DNA from: Morella rubra
Taxonomy: Eukaryota; Streptophyta; Magnoliopsida; Fagales; Myricaceae
DNA length: 64,000 nt
NCBI GenBank assembly: GCA_003952965.2
Contig: CM025854.1
Location: 30,585,495 to 30,649,494 of the forward strand
Reading direction: 5' to 3'
Below are positions 32,929 to 45,016 of the stretch, one piece after another; the first letter of the stretch is position 1, and every line of letters starts with the position of its first letter. The position numbers and the translations under genes are program-made. The notes beneath the pieces were generated by a model. It had not been told where the DNA came from and did not search any database. It worked only from the letters and a program-made list of their open reading frames with translations.

Positions 32929-33759
32929 ACAAACACTAGGCAACAGATTGCTTTTTAGTTTTTAATTGTTTGCCCAACTTGGCAACTTGTATCTTATGAG
33001 AACAACTAAAATCTTAGTCCCAAATGAAGTACGGAAGTCCATCAAAATCTCATCATACACCCCGCGTGAACAGCATGCGCCTAACCGATCATGGGGAATT
33101 TGTTTGCTGTGAGCAGCACTCCCCAAGAAGCTTCCCTCCTGGGGTCGAAAAATGAAACCATACGTTTTCAACAGACAACATTTTTTTTCTGGGCTTCAAC
33201 AGATAACCTTTACTTGTGCGCAGAAACCAAAATGAAACCATAAGTTTTCAACAGATTCTTCCATTTGTTTATTGGTTGTCACCGCCTAATCAAGGGTGTA
33301 ATCTAGGACATCTAACGGTTGAAGTCAAAACTCGATCCCTAACTAATGGAAGCACGAAACAGCAACAGCAGAGTTCAGAGCGACATACTTCTTTAACCAG
33401 TCCAGCAACAAAGATATCTGTGCATTAGCAATGCCTTTCTCGTCCTTTATCCTAATCGTGATAGATATTGGGGATGAATGACAAAAGAAAAACCACAACC
33501 GGAAGTCGAAAGCAGCTAAAAAGTACATCATTTCTGAATCTATATTCGTTCATCAATCCTAATCGGTAGCATGACAAGTACAACAACAATTAGTGGAAAA
33601 ATATGCCATGGAGCGTATTGTCTAATTTGTACAAGCAAGCCCCAACCATCAATAGATATTAGTGTTATACATCTGTTATGGAAGTCAAAACAATTCTTCG
33701 GCTGCTGAGCAAAATGAATGCTAAACGGATAGCCCGTCAACAGCTAACCAATCTCTTCC
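32929..33759. other. Intergenic region downstream of tRNA-Pro
   Basis: The motif AAAATGAAACCATA followed by GTTTTCAACAGA occurs twice (about 33146-33175 and 33229-33255), a small direct repeat. The right part should hold the 3' UTR of the SWP73 gene. No coding gene is seen. Confidence 0.4.
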
Positions 33760-35726
33760 TCAAGTGCTCCCAGGAGCATCACTTCCTGCAACCGGCTTGC
33801 GATTCAAATAGCGGATAACAGCATCTTCAACCCTGTAAGAATTTCCAAATAAGTCACGGAATGCACTCTTATCAAGGACAAACAAATATATACCAGTTTA
33901 TATCGAGCATTCGATCACATACCTTGTTATCTAATTGGATCAAAGTCAAAATAACATAAAATAAACCACCACTGCGAGAAGAACATGGGATCTAAGAAAC
34001 TATCACATATTACCCCTCATGTCAGTGATGAAACATCAGTTCTACTCGCTCACAAGGTTATTAGGGGGATAAAAAGAGAGAAACATCCATTAAACAGAGA
34101 AAAAAAAAATCAATTTGGACGAGCTTACCATGGTTGGTTGAAGAAATCCGACCGACGCTCTTTTTCAGCACTACGACTTGCTTCTCCAGCTACAAGCTTC
34201 AAATCCCTGCTTTGAGATTCAATTAATGCATTGATGAATTCAACCGGTGATTGACTGAAACCAAGGAAAAATGCCCTCCTCCGGCGGTGCTCATGAATCT
34301 TTCTTATAGCAGTACATATTGCTTCATCACATGTGTCAATTTCCTTGTTCTTCTCTGCGTTGGCCAATAAAGCAGACAACTCCCTCTGAATTGGAAAAGG
34401 CACATCAACCAGCACGTCATAACATGCAGTTCCCACAGGACTATTGCCTGAAAGCTTGATCTTATGCTCCAAATGTATGGGCTGTGGAGGGAACAAGTGC
34501 TGTGATATCTTCTGAGAAACCATGGTAAATCTCATCCTTTCTTCGCCAAAAACTCTTTGAAGAGGTGGATCACAATTAAAGAAAGAGGGGTCACCTGGGT
34601 TCTGCAATTTTCTAGCCTTCACATAATGCCATATTGCAGCTATTATTCTCGGGCGGGTATCAACTTCAATACCAAGAACTTCCATCAAAGCCGGTGAAAG
34701 CTTGAACTTCTCAGGTACATAGTTCATTTCCAAACGTATGTTCACAGTAAACTCTCTGTCCCCTTTCCTTTTCACCTCAAACCCCTCTTGAGGTGCAGGG
34801 GATCGAGCATTCTCCCACATAATGATATGATTCTCAGGATACAATCTCTGGTCCAAGGAAATGGTCACTCTCTTGAAGAAACAAGAGAACTTCGGGTACA
34901 AGGGGTTTGACTTTTGGACCACTGCAGCCTGATCAGGATCCACCCCATCTTCTAAGATCCTCCCAATTATCTTAAGCGTCCAAGTAGGGGCCTCTGCATT
35001 TGGCTTCTTTGGAATGGTCCGAATCTGATTTGCAAAAGTATTAAAAACATAAATTCGAAGTGTTTTCTGCACGCAAGGAGGATTTTTAAGAGCCTCTTGA
35101 ATGTCAACTTTCTTTCTAGACAGAGCTGCATCAACACGAGCCTCAAACTCAAGAAGTTGGGTGTACAGAGCAGACTCTGGCAAAATCGCTGCCACTTTAT
35201 CTTGTAGCTGCTTCTCGGGGAGCTTCTGCTTCTTTCTCCGAGCTGCAGCTGACAGTTCCATTGCTTTCAAGGGAGAAACCGTGTTGGTAGGGGAAACACC
35301 AAGAGGACGGATAGGGGGTTTTTGGAGCATCCGCTTAGCACTTAAATTACTAGGTGTTGAGATGGAGGGAGATGATCCACCCAAATTAGTAATGCCGCTT
35401 GTGTGGCTCTGGTTGAGTGAAAGCCCTTGAGCTTGCATCTGCGCTTGGAATTGGGCATGAGCTGCTTGGGCTTGGGCGTGAGCTGCTTGTGCTTGGGCGT
35501 GAGCTGCTTGCGCTTGAGCTTGAGCTTGAGCTTGAGCGTGAGCTGCAGCTTTTGACTGTGCCTGTGCGATGGCCTGCGCTTGGGACAGCTGAAACTGATT
35601 CTGAAAGGCAGCCCCAATTTGGGCTGGAGATTGTGTAAACGAAGGGTTTGTAGGCATACCCGCGTTCCCAAAGGGTGACGAAGAGGCCCCAAGGCTCTTA
35701 GGTGGGTTATTATTGTTCACAGACAT
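33760..35726 (-). CDS. SWP73: SWI/SNF complex subunit SWP73 (BAF60/SMARCD homolog)
   Basis: Two exons on the minus strand, 35726-34129 and 33832-33760, give 556 aa. The N-terminus ([13 protein letters not shown]) is low complexity, and residues 49-100 are an Ala-Gln-His tract of repeated AHAQAQA units. A BAF60-type core follows, with the SWIB/MDM2 domain at about 338-411 ([20 protein letters not shown] through ISQHLF). The conserved C-terminus ends [19 protein letters not shown]. In plants SWP73A/B are nuclear subunits of BRM/SYD chromatin-remodelling complexes that control flowering and development. Arabidopsis SWP73A (At3g01890) neighbours CYP94B2, which agrees with this locus. The Ala-Gln tract is longer than I expect for the family, though I have no alignment to measure this. 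Confidence 0.93.
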
Positions 35727-36982
35727 CGCTGTCTACTCAATTTAGTCCACCCAGAAAAATCTAAAACCAGCAAAATCCAACCTTTCTCTATTCACATCGT
35801 AAATTACTTAAACAAGATCTAAACCCCATTGAGAAACGTAAATTCAAGATAATTCAAACTACAACCCCAAAACCCAGTGACCAGAAGGATCAAAATCCTT
35901 CAGATTTCAATCTTTAAAGAGCTAATCTGAAGTATTAGGCGAAAAGGGTAAGCACCCGAAACCTTAAGAACTCCTATTTTGCACGTGAGACACTACGTAT
36001 GTGGACCAGCGTAGCTTTGAGGAAACCCTAATTCAAGATATGGACAGCAAGTGTCTGCATCAAGGAAAATCAATTCTAGCTTCAAAAGATAAAGAGAGAA
36101 TCTGAAAGAATACCAAGCTAGTGAAAGACCTAGAAATGGCGGTTCGGAGTATCAGATTGGGAAAAGCGATGCAAATGGAATCAAAGAGTGGTTCCTAGCA
36201 TTAAAGGATCCGACAGAACGAGAGAGAGTTGAAGTGAGAGAGTGAGTATGGGTACAGAATTCTTACACAGTGTAAGTAGTGAAAGCTTGCTCCCTGTTTT
36301 TGCCTTTCCCTCCACCTGAGACCGAAGAGGGAGCGAGGAGACTAGTCCGCTTTCTTCGTCTCTCTTTTCTTACCTACTTTCCTAGAAGAAAACTAGTGGG
36401 AGAAAATTAAAATAAACAATTTTTTTGGGGACTAAAGACATAAGGGATCAAATTCCTAAATAAAAAAGAGTTGGCCACTTAGCCCCACATTCTACCGGGT
36501 CGCGTTCAGCCTTTTCATCCATCCACCTGACAGTCCGGCCCATGGCCTTCCAATTTTTCGGTTATACGGCATAGAGGAAATAAAATTATCCTTCGCATCG
36601 TCTTGACACTCCTTGGGGGGGCGGGGCATTTAATGGCAAATATTTCTTAACAATATCTCCTCTGTGTCGGGTTATAACTTATACGATCTCCTTTATTCAA
36701 ATATACTTTGTCTATAATCTTTGAAAGCACAATATATGTTTCTTAACCTTTTATAATACTTTCTATTTTTTTTACTTTTTAAAATTTTATTTCTTTGAGT
36801 AGATGTTTCATTAAGGGTTCATAAAAACTCTTATGTTTTAGTTACTAATAGCAGTGTTCAGGTGGGAATTCACGAGAACGGAACTTGAACCAAAATTTGC
36901 ATTTCAATGAGTATTAGAATCAAAATTAGAACAAGTCATTATAGTTTCATCTGTTCTAGGTATCCATTCTTAAAGAAAAATG
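35727..36982. other. 5' flank of SWP73 and adjacent intergenic DNA
   Basis: It probably contains the SWP73 5' UTR, possibly with an intron, and the promoter. A CT/GA-rich stretch at about 36220-36370 fits a plant core promoter. No coding region is seen. Confidence 0.4.
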
Positions 36983-37496
36983 TGTTGGGAAAAACTACGA
37001 TTCCCTAATTGCAAAATACAGTGAGAAAACGATAGAAAAAAGAGCAAGACAGAAGACACAGAGATTTACGTGGTTCCCTCTAGGTGAGGTACATCCATCA
37101 AGTTTACAGAGGTTGTTGTATTAATGAAGAAGTTACAGGGAGAGAAACGGCGCAAAAGGACAAGCTTTTTAACATGAACAACGTATATATATTAACCCTA
37201 AACCCTAAGAGCCAAATATATAGGCTTTGAGACACCGCCTTTCTAAACGCAACGCTTGAAGAGTAGTTGGGCGTATGGAGTCTACCAAACTCGTGCCCTG
37301 TTATCCTGGGCATATCGAGCCTACTAGGCTTGTCCCCGATCATTTCAGCATTCATCTACCGAGGTCTCCACATCTCAGGTTTATGAGGTATCCGCATCTC
37401 GGCTTAGCTATCAATCGAGGTATCCGTATCTCTTTGCTATCAACTGAGGCCTTCGCACCTCAGTTTGTGCTATGGACCAGGCTCCACAACTTAACA
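36983..37496. repeat. Probable solo LTR
   Basis: A segment of about 514 bp begins TGTTGGG and ends CTTAACA, giving TG...CA termini. It contains the phrase AGAGATTTACGTGGTTCC, common in plant LTRs, and a TATATATA near 37185. Flanking pentamers AAATG (left) and ATATG (right) are a one-mismatch candidate target duplication. No internal retroelement domains lie nearby, so it would be a solo LTR left by recombination. Orientation is undecided. Confidence 0.45.
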
Positions 37497-37814
37497 ATAT
37501 GAATGTGAGAAATTCATGGAGTGTAATATTTGAAGCTCATACGGTACAAGATTTCAAACAAACCTCTGACAGAGTGGCATAAAACTGTCTTCACACAAGG
37601 CATTTCACTAGGAGGTGTTAAGTGTTGGAAGGACATTTATGCCAACTATAGATGAACCGACTGCTGGGATGAACAATTCCATACTAGAGACATAAGAGAA
37701 AGATAAAATCGGAAATCTCAGTTAAAAAAACACCATATGTCATCACAAAGCTTGAAGGGACACAACACCAAAAAATAAAAATAGAGAGAGAACTGTCACT
37801 GCTTCAGATGAAAT
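37497..37814. other. 3' flank of kelch F-box gene
   Basis: It probably holds the 3' UTR of the kelch F-box gene, and no other feature is seen. Confidence 0.4.
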
Positions 37815-39122
37815 TCAGGCTACCATGACAGAGCAATTTAAAATGAAGTGGCTAAGTTGGTTAGTGCCACAATCAAGAGGCCTCCACTGCAATTCATTAG
37901 CCTGTGGATCTGGGCGGCAAGTGTATATAGTCATACGATGGCCTGCATTAGCAGCCAAGGATGCACCTATGACAAGTAGCTCATCACCCAGAGACTTAAA
38001 TGCTACGCCCCAGCCTTTGGTAGAATCTGCTCTTACTGGGACTGGCCCCAAGTTATTCCATGATTGGCTACTCTTCAGGTACACCTTTAGCTCATTGGAA
38101 GAAGCTTCAAGTGAGTAGAGCTCATTGTTGACAACTGCAACAAGCGGTGGAGACTGGGAAGCTGAGACCGGGGTATCTTTTAACATGTCTGGGATCAACT
38201 CCCATGAGTTTTTCTGCTCATCAAATGCTTCCCCACAAGTGAGACCTTTTGCCTCCTCGTCCATCCCTCCGATCACATAGAACTTGTTATCCATGTAACA
38301 ACCGGAGCAAAGCTTCCTCCTCCTGTGCATACTTGGAAGGGGTTCCCATGATTTGCTCTCCGGATTATATTTCTCAGCTGAACTCAAGACTTTCCAGTTA
38401 GTCTCCATTCCAATGCCACCAGCTACAAAAGCACAGGTGCCGCAGGTGGCAGATGCAAACAAACACCTTGGACTGATCATAGAAGGACCCTTGAACCATT
38501 TGTTTGAAGCCAATTCATACCTCCAAATAACAACACCATTAAACTCTTTGCCCGAAACAATCAGATGAGTCCCGGCACAGAGTGACTCCTTATCCCCTGA
38601 TTTAAAACACGAGTCTGATGGTAAGATTGGAAGCTTCCTACAAGACCTGAATTTTCGGTCGAACGCCCACCAACTGGTCTCCCCAGTCGCTAACATAAAT
38701 ACAGATGATTCTGTAGACCCAATTGACTTCCTAATGTTATAGACCTCACCACTCTTCACAAGAGAGAAAAACCGCTTGTTCACAAAAGAGAACTTCCCGT
38801 ATTCTGATCTAGGCACTCTGGCCAAGATCAGAGCCTCTAACTCATCACTAAGCGAAGCAACGGAATAATCTGCATCCTGAGGTTCAGCACCAGAGGAACC
38901 ACCAGCCCTGTCCACACCCGAAGGAAATCTATCCCAGCGGGGACCAGCTGTACTAGCGGTGTCCGACACTGTAATCTTTACAGGTGGGGAACCATTAGAA
39001 CTGTTGCAGATGCTGCCAGCAGAGCCCCTGGGAAGAAGCACTTTCTTTCTACAAACCTTATCATTGATTGTACGCAGCTTCTCTATTTCAGCTTCCCCCT
39101 CTATTTCTTTCCTTTTGGACAT
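37815..39122 (-). CDS. Kelch-repeat F-box protein, At3g27150/TML-like, miR2111 target
   Basis: Single-exon gene, 435 aa. The basic N-terminus is followed by a Ser-rich linker and an F-box at about residues 90-125 (SLSDELEALILARVPRSEYG, then FSFVNKRFFSL). Kelch-type repeats follow at about 217-313 (CAFVAGGIG, WEPLPSM, FYVIGGMDEEAKG, WELIPDM), and the C-terminus ends LSHFILNCSVMVA. F-box proteins are substrate receptors of SCF ubiquitin ligases. Legume TOO MUCH LOVE and Arabidopsis At3g27150 are of this type and are repressed by the shoot-derived microRNA miR2111. The complementary site is present here at codons 79-86. A direct nodulation role is not implied; the host may not nodulate. The ATG at 39122 is the first in frame. 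Confidence 0.9.
   Translation of the reverse strand: MSKRKEIEGEAEIEKLRTINDKVCRKKVLLPRGSAGSICNSSNGSPPVKITVSDTASTAGPRWDRFPSGVDRAGGSSGAEPQDADYSVASLSDELEALILARVPRSEYGKFSFVNKRFFSLVKSGEVYNIRKSIGSTESSVFMLATGETSWWAFDRKFRSCRKLPILPSDSCFKSGDKESLCAGTHLIVSGKEFNGVVIWRYELASNKWFKGPSMISPRCLFASATCGTCAFVAGGIGMETNWKVLSSAEKYNPESKSWEPLPSMHRRRKLCSGCYMDNKFYVIGGMDEEAKGLTCGEAFDEQKNSWELIPDMLKDTPVSASQSPPLVAVVNNELYSLEASSNELKVYLKSSQSWNNLGPVPVRADSTKGWGVAFKSLGDELLVIGASLAANAGHRMTIYTCRPDPQANELQWRPLDCGTNQLSHFILNCSVMVA
38866..38886 (-). promoter_or_regulatory. miR2111 target site in the kelch F-box mRNA
   Basis: On the plus strand 38866-38886 begins TAATCTGCATCCTGAGG. It matches miR2111-5p as I remember it at 20 of 21 positions, with the one difference at position 20. 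The mRNA (minus strand) is therefore almost perfectly complementary, including the seed and the cleavage position between nucleotides 10 and 11. The site lies in codons for AEPQDADY. Confidence 0.85.
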
Positions 39123-42100
39123 TGATCAGATCTCTTTGTATCTGTAGTAATTCTCTGTAATTGAAAGAAATAAAAAATCCAAGGGAATGATAATCAGCGA
39201 TGCTATGACCAATATGTAAAAGATTGGGGGGGAAATACACATTAGATGAGATATTGAGATTACAGAACAAATCTTATATCATGGACTCATCAGCAACCTA
39301 TGGACCTTTTACAAAATAACACTTCCACAGAGAAACCCAATTTTTCCTCATGGAAACATCGGGATACAAAGAATTAAGCACATGGCTCAGAGAAAGATTA
39401 GAGATTTAATATTTTTGCGATGGATTTGTTGGGGGGTTTTTGCAATCGAGTGAATTTAGATAGGAACATAGAAATATAAAAACCAGTTGAGAAATCCGCA
39501 TCAAAATACGTACTGTTAATCGGCTGTTAAGAGTTAATCAAACGACTAGAATATTAACTTTAAAAAGAAATACACAAGAACTTACCACTCAGGTTATAGC
39601 AGATTTAAAATCAGTCTAATCGACGTTCAGAAGCGAAACGAATGAGCATGCAGAGTTGCAGACCCTTGCGACTTTGAAACGAAAAAGAAAAAGAAAAAAA
39701 AAGAGAAACAAAGAGAACAGACCAAAAGAAAAAGAAAAGTTTATGACATAGGTTTATCATATCTTAGAAGACGAGTGTGTATTCATACGTTAACAACCAA
39801 AGACGGAGGCAAAAAGGCATGAGAAACGACAGAATAAAAACACACGAATCTACGCACACGTACATAAACAGTAGAGAGAGAGAGAGAACGTACCGGGGAA
39901 GTCTAAGTCAAGTCAAAGAAAAGAAGTAAAAGCCAAGGGAGAGGACGGTTACAGGACGAGCAATGAAAGCGAAGGAGAGGATCTGTGTCGTCCCACGTTT
40001 CTAGGACTTAACACCTGTAAGGAAGGGAAGTACAGCAAACCTGAGGAGAACATTGAGTGAGCAAAGGAGAAGCAAATATAGAAATGGTGAAAGACCTGCC
40101 ATTAAGGCGCAGAGAGATTTCTTGTGGGAGATCAGGGTAGAAGTGAGCAGGAGGAAAGAAAGAAAGAGCTTCTATTCGTCTTGAAGAGCCACCCCATTTG
40201 CCGGGGATTATTCGCTTAGTTTAGTGGGGGTTGCGTCTTTGTGATTATACAATACACCGAAAATATTTCAGTTTTCTTTTTAATTCACCATTAACATCAC
40301 CACCACCTACGGTCCCCCGACCGGAGTTAGGTTTCCAAAGATACAAAAACTACTGTTATGCCTTTGGTCCCTGTAAAATCTATTGGCTTTCTAAACAGTT
40401 ATTTTATTATGATTAGTCTCCCACGATTTAAGTATTGTCGTATACATATATTTTCTTCTTCTGTCAATACAAAAGTTCAGAGCTTTATTGGCTACCACTG
40501 TGATACCGGCTTCATTATTTGCACTATTCTTTTCCCCTATAATTTGACTTGTATATGGGGGGATTCAGAATTGTTTAAAAGGAAGGACTAGTTGAGATTA
40601 CCATGAAATACACTCGAGATTATTCTTCGAATATGTGATTCAAAGTACGTTTTCTTTTTCCTTTCTCCCTTGCTATCTTCCATTGGGCCAAACGGGTAGG
40701 ATATATAAATATATTGCCTGAAACATTCTACACACTAATCGATCTAATTCCCCTTCCCCAGTTTGCATTATTGCAAAGGTCACCTAAAAACATATCAATG
40801 GCTCTCCCACAGTACTGGCGAATCTCCGCTTTGCATAGCTTCAGTAGGTAAAGTTGCAGCTACACTAGAGGGATAATATTAACAAATGTAGATGCTAAAA
40901 TTTGATCACAAGCCAAAGCCCCCGAAGCACATAAAACAATAATGGTTGGCAATTTCCCCATCTTTGTTGGGGGGGGGGGGGGGGGAAGGATTTTCATACA
41001 ATAGTGTTTATATAGTACTTGCTGCCCTGGAAATTCTCTCTTTGAGTGGCTGGCATGGGCTTTATCATTGTTCATTTAAATAGTGACGTTTGAGGGGATA
41101 AATCTAGAGGATTCAAAGGGCCTTGGCCCCGATTTTTAAAAGTGAACATTTTTTGGGGTATGTTTGAGATTCTATAAATGAGGAACACCCCCATCTTTTT
41201 TCTCCAAATCCTTCCGATCTAGCCTATTCCATTCCTAAAACAATTCCGGCCCTTCCTACATCAAATAGCTGACTTCATTAGTGTCACGAAATAGGCATAA
41301 ACAATCTCATCCGTAGAATGAGGTGGTATTAGAGGTACCCTTTGATCCTTTTTGTACTTCATTTTCTCAAGGTCATTGGGCTGCTTTTGGAAAAAGGGTG
41401 TGAGAAGAAGGGGCGGTTCTTCTTGATCAATGAGCAGGCAACGAAGAATAGAAATAGGTGGCCAAGAGAAAACCCTATATATATAGTTATAGGACCATTA
41501 CTTCAGTCCTGTTCAGAGTATACCAGTCAATAGTGCCTCCTAGAACTCATCAACAAATTCGGGCTCTAATCACCAATTGCACAGAACATGCCACGCCCTA
41601 ACCTAGAAGTGGAACTACCATTGGATAAGGCTTCATTCTTTTAATGCTCTTTGTTCTCCCCTAGGCACCATAGATTCAAAGGTTGCGTTGTCTTTCCACT
41701 GATTAGTGTGGTGGATTTGCCTTTTATCCTTGTATGTTTCCTTCTGACACATATTATAGTACCCAAGTTTCACTGTCAGAATGGAGTAGGTTTAACACTT
41801 GTGCTCAACGCGTGTCGTATAAACAAACCCGAATCTGTTAAGAAAGTTTCCGGCCGAAGGAAGAATCCGCAAAGAAAGCCAAGCATGGGATTGGCTATCA
41901 AATCCATTAAGAAAAGCCAAGCATGGGATTGGCTATAAAATCCATTAAAAAAACCCAAGCATGAAGCAAGTGATTGGCTATAACACCTTAGCCTAGAATG
42001 CTTTCAGCCCCTTCGATTAGGAAAGAGAAAGACTTAGAATTAAACGTTAACCCCATTATGCTTCAGTATGCACTAACACTAATTCTGTTTTTGATTGGTT

Positions 42101-44183
42101 TAACATATTCTAGTACTTAAAAAAGCACTCATTTACCTACTAGCCACTTTGTTGGGATGCTAATCTATCCGGAATTGCTTCCAAATTTCTTTTTGGGTAG
42201 ACAGAATATGCTTTTGGGGTCCCCCCGTTCTCTCTCTTTTAAAATTAAGGGTTCAAGATTCATTAGCTATTGGAAGGTTAATTTTATTACACATCTTTAT
42301 GCAGTGGAGCTCAGAACATACTCCCCATATGCTCTGCAGCTTTTGAAGCGCCAGCATTAAACATCTAGGAATGCAAAAAGTCTCTGTACTCATGATGTCT
42401 TCAGGAGATCAGAAAGTGATCGAAGCCGTTAATATGGGCACAACATGGCTTGTTGAGACAATGATGCAAAACATAAAACATGGGATAACAGACATCCATA
42501 TTACACATAATCGAAGGGTACTCTGTCGGGATCCCTTTCATCTTTACTTTTGCATCAACTCTCCCAAAATCACAATACATAAAAATAATTTTATCAAAAA
42601 AGTGTGACTTAAAAAATATTCAAGACCGAAAGGGTATCAATAAAATACAATCCCACAAAAAAAGATGTTAGTGTAAGTTACCAGTTAACTTTGTATTTGC
42701 ATGTCATTAATCATTACTCTGTCGATAGCACATGAATTTTAAAGTTCCTTCCCGACATATGACATGTTAGATTATGATTGCTGTCACATGTACTGTATCC
42801 TATTGAAACTAGGGCGATTTTGAATCAAACCCAAGATTTGTAACTCTTTCTTAGATCAGAACATCCCATTTATATTTGTTTTGGTAATGGTTCATCAATA
42901 TTTGGTTAATTTGAATCTGGATCCTATCGAGAATAATCTGGTTGGACTCAGATCTTATGAGATGAATTAGCATTAGATTATTAGTAATTGGGGAGTACTT
43001 AGCCTTTGCTATTTAGTTAAAGGTAAGTTGTGTTATAGAGTATTCGCTCAATAAAGTAATCTTTCAAAGACTTTTCCTTCTTAAATAAAATAATTTATAG
43101 CCAAGCTTTATCTGTATGTAATACTGACTGGTTTTATGTGTAAAATACACATAGGACATATAATTATGATATGGTAAACAAAGGCGATGGTGGTCGTCCT
43201 TGAAAGAGCTAGGTTTTGTAAAATTAGCAGCAGTCTTCAAAGACACTGCATATATATAGTGATGATCATTAAAAGCTAGCTGCTTCATGAAGGAAACGAG
43301 GAGTTTCCATGTTATAACCCGTAAAGGAAAAGAGAAGAAAACAGGGATTAGTGGATTAAGAAAACCGTTCATGGGCCACCAATGGCATGAAAGTGGCGGT
43401 GCACCCACGAGTCACTGACCAGGCAGAAAATTAAACTGTAGTGGCATACTGATTAGCTTCCACGTCATAGTCCAAAGCTTCCCTTTCAACCGTCAACTGT
43501 TCTAATCCACGTCCAACAGGTTACTGTACACTAATCATTATTATTGGAATATTTGTTTGGAGCATGTTGTCCAGTCCAGACTGCGATTTAATGAGCAATC
43601 AGAGCCGTACAAATTGAGCTACTTTAGGCCTCGGATGTTCACCCAGCTGGATTCACAAAAGCTTCTATTTCTGGATGCATGGCTTCACTAACATACAACG
43701 GCATTGGCTGGCAGAATCGCTGCTTGTTGCCTCCTGGTGAGCCCCGAAGGAGCTTCGAAATCTCATTGGCACCAAAAAAGTATATCAGAAATGGAGTACA
43801 GCAGCAGATCACGACAAATGAGAATGATAGTAGGCTATCAGATGTCAGACATCTATAGTGATACGCATGCCAAAGGTTTCCTCCGAAGTTCCAAGTGATG
43901 TCTAACTTCTGTCTCTATTTTGGGCCATTTGGATATGGCATTCAACAGTTCCACTGTTCCACGCTGACAGGACTTGATGTTCACAGAGATGTCGAAACTT
44001 TAAGAACCTGGAGTCCAAAATTTGCAAAATAGAATGGTGAAATTGACTGCTATTTGTCGAGAAGTTTGTGATCGGAAATACTCGGGTGGTTTTTGACTCT
44101 CAAAAATTATATTTTTATTATAAAATTATAAAATAATTTTTTTATTATAATATTTATTTAAATTTTCTCTTTAATTATTTTTT
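39123..44183. other. Gene-poor region upstream of kelch F-box gene
   Basis: 39123-40200 is probably the 5' UTR (possibly with introns) and promoter, with a GA microsatellite at about 39872-39887. A poly-G run of 16 lies at about 40969-40984. 41878-41990 is a short tandem repeat listed separately. Short ORFs at 42157-42607 and 43704-43898 match no family I know. Confidence 0.4.
41878..41990 (+). repeat. Tandem repeat, 38-bp unit, three copies
   Basis: GCCAAGCATGGGATTGGCTA followed by a variable AT-rich spacer begins at 41878, 41916 and, diverged, at 41954, giving a period of 38 bp. The third copy is degenerate. Confidence 0.8.
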
Positions 44184-44416
44184 GGGATAAATTTAAAATC
44201 AGTCCCTGTACTATACGCGAAAATCGAATTAGTCCTTGTGATAACAAAACCATAAAATTAGTCCTTATGATTTCACTTTCATTTCCCGTTAATCCCTCCA
44301 CTAGGGACTAATTTTATGTTTTTGTGAGATCATAAGGACTAATTTTATGGTTTTATTATCACAAGGACTAATTCGATTTTCGCGTATAGCACAGGGACTG
44401 ATTTTACATTTATCCC
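44184..44416. mobile_element. Palindromic MITE, Mutator-like by target duplication
   Basis: This 233-bp element has near-perfect terminal inverted repeats of about 85-90 bp. Both ends start GGGATAAAT, then AAAATCAGTCCCTGT and TATACGCGAAAATCG. A perfect 9-bp direct repeat TTATTTTTT flanks it (44175-44183 and 44417-44425). Long inverted repeats with a 9-bp duplication are the hallmark of Mutator-like MITEs. There is no coding capacity. Confidence 0.85.
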
Positions 44417-45016
44417 TTATTTTTTTCATCAAATTTTATAAAAAATCTTTATTTTTTTACAAATTCTAAAATCTTTAAAATTTCTAACCTCTAAAATTTT
44501 TACTCCGCTCCCTTCTTATCTAGGCAAGGCCTACCCCACTAGTCCTTCAATAATCTCTTGACAATTAGCAATTTAGCCGCTTTCCGTTTCCAGGTGGGAT
44601 TTTTTCGAAGCTGATATTCGAACGAGTTATCTGACAAACTGAGACAATTTGTTTTGTTCGCACGCGACAATCTAAAACGTAATGGGTGACAATTTTTGTT
44701 CCAAATTTTTATTTTTCATAATACAAGACACTACGAGCCCTGTTCCAAAAAGAGTATAGTGGACCAACTGGCCCAAATAAACCAAAACCATTCAGGTCCA
44801 CCCAGAGTATTGTGGATCATCTGAGCCCAAAGAAGCGAAATAGTTGGCTGTGAAGTGTGAACATAGCTTTTTTAAGCGGACTCTGAAACCCCACAAGCCC
44901 AAGCTCTAGAACCTGATCCAATCCAGACACTTTCCCAAACCACTCTACTACGAGTCCTATCCTTAGCTGCTTACAGGATAAGACCAAAATCCAATGGCCC
45001 CCAATCTCAATCATCC
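44417..45016. other. 5' flank of plastid S21 gene
   Basis: AT-rich DNA next to the MITE grades into the promoter and leader of the S21 gene. No other feature is seen. Confidence 0.4.

Noticed and set aside
35427..35582. CRISPR-like short regular repeats
   Set aside because: This is a coding low-complexity tract in a eukaryotic gene, without unique spacers.
35101..35692. ORFs in other frames through the SWP73 N-terminus
   Set aside because: They arise from the repetitive Ala-Gln coding tract; only the minus-strand frame from 35726 carries the SWIB domain.
43704..43898. 64-codon ORF in the gene-poor region
   Set aside because: No homology, splice context or promoter-like sequence is seen.
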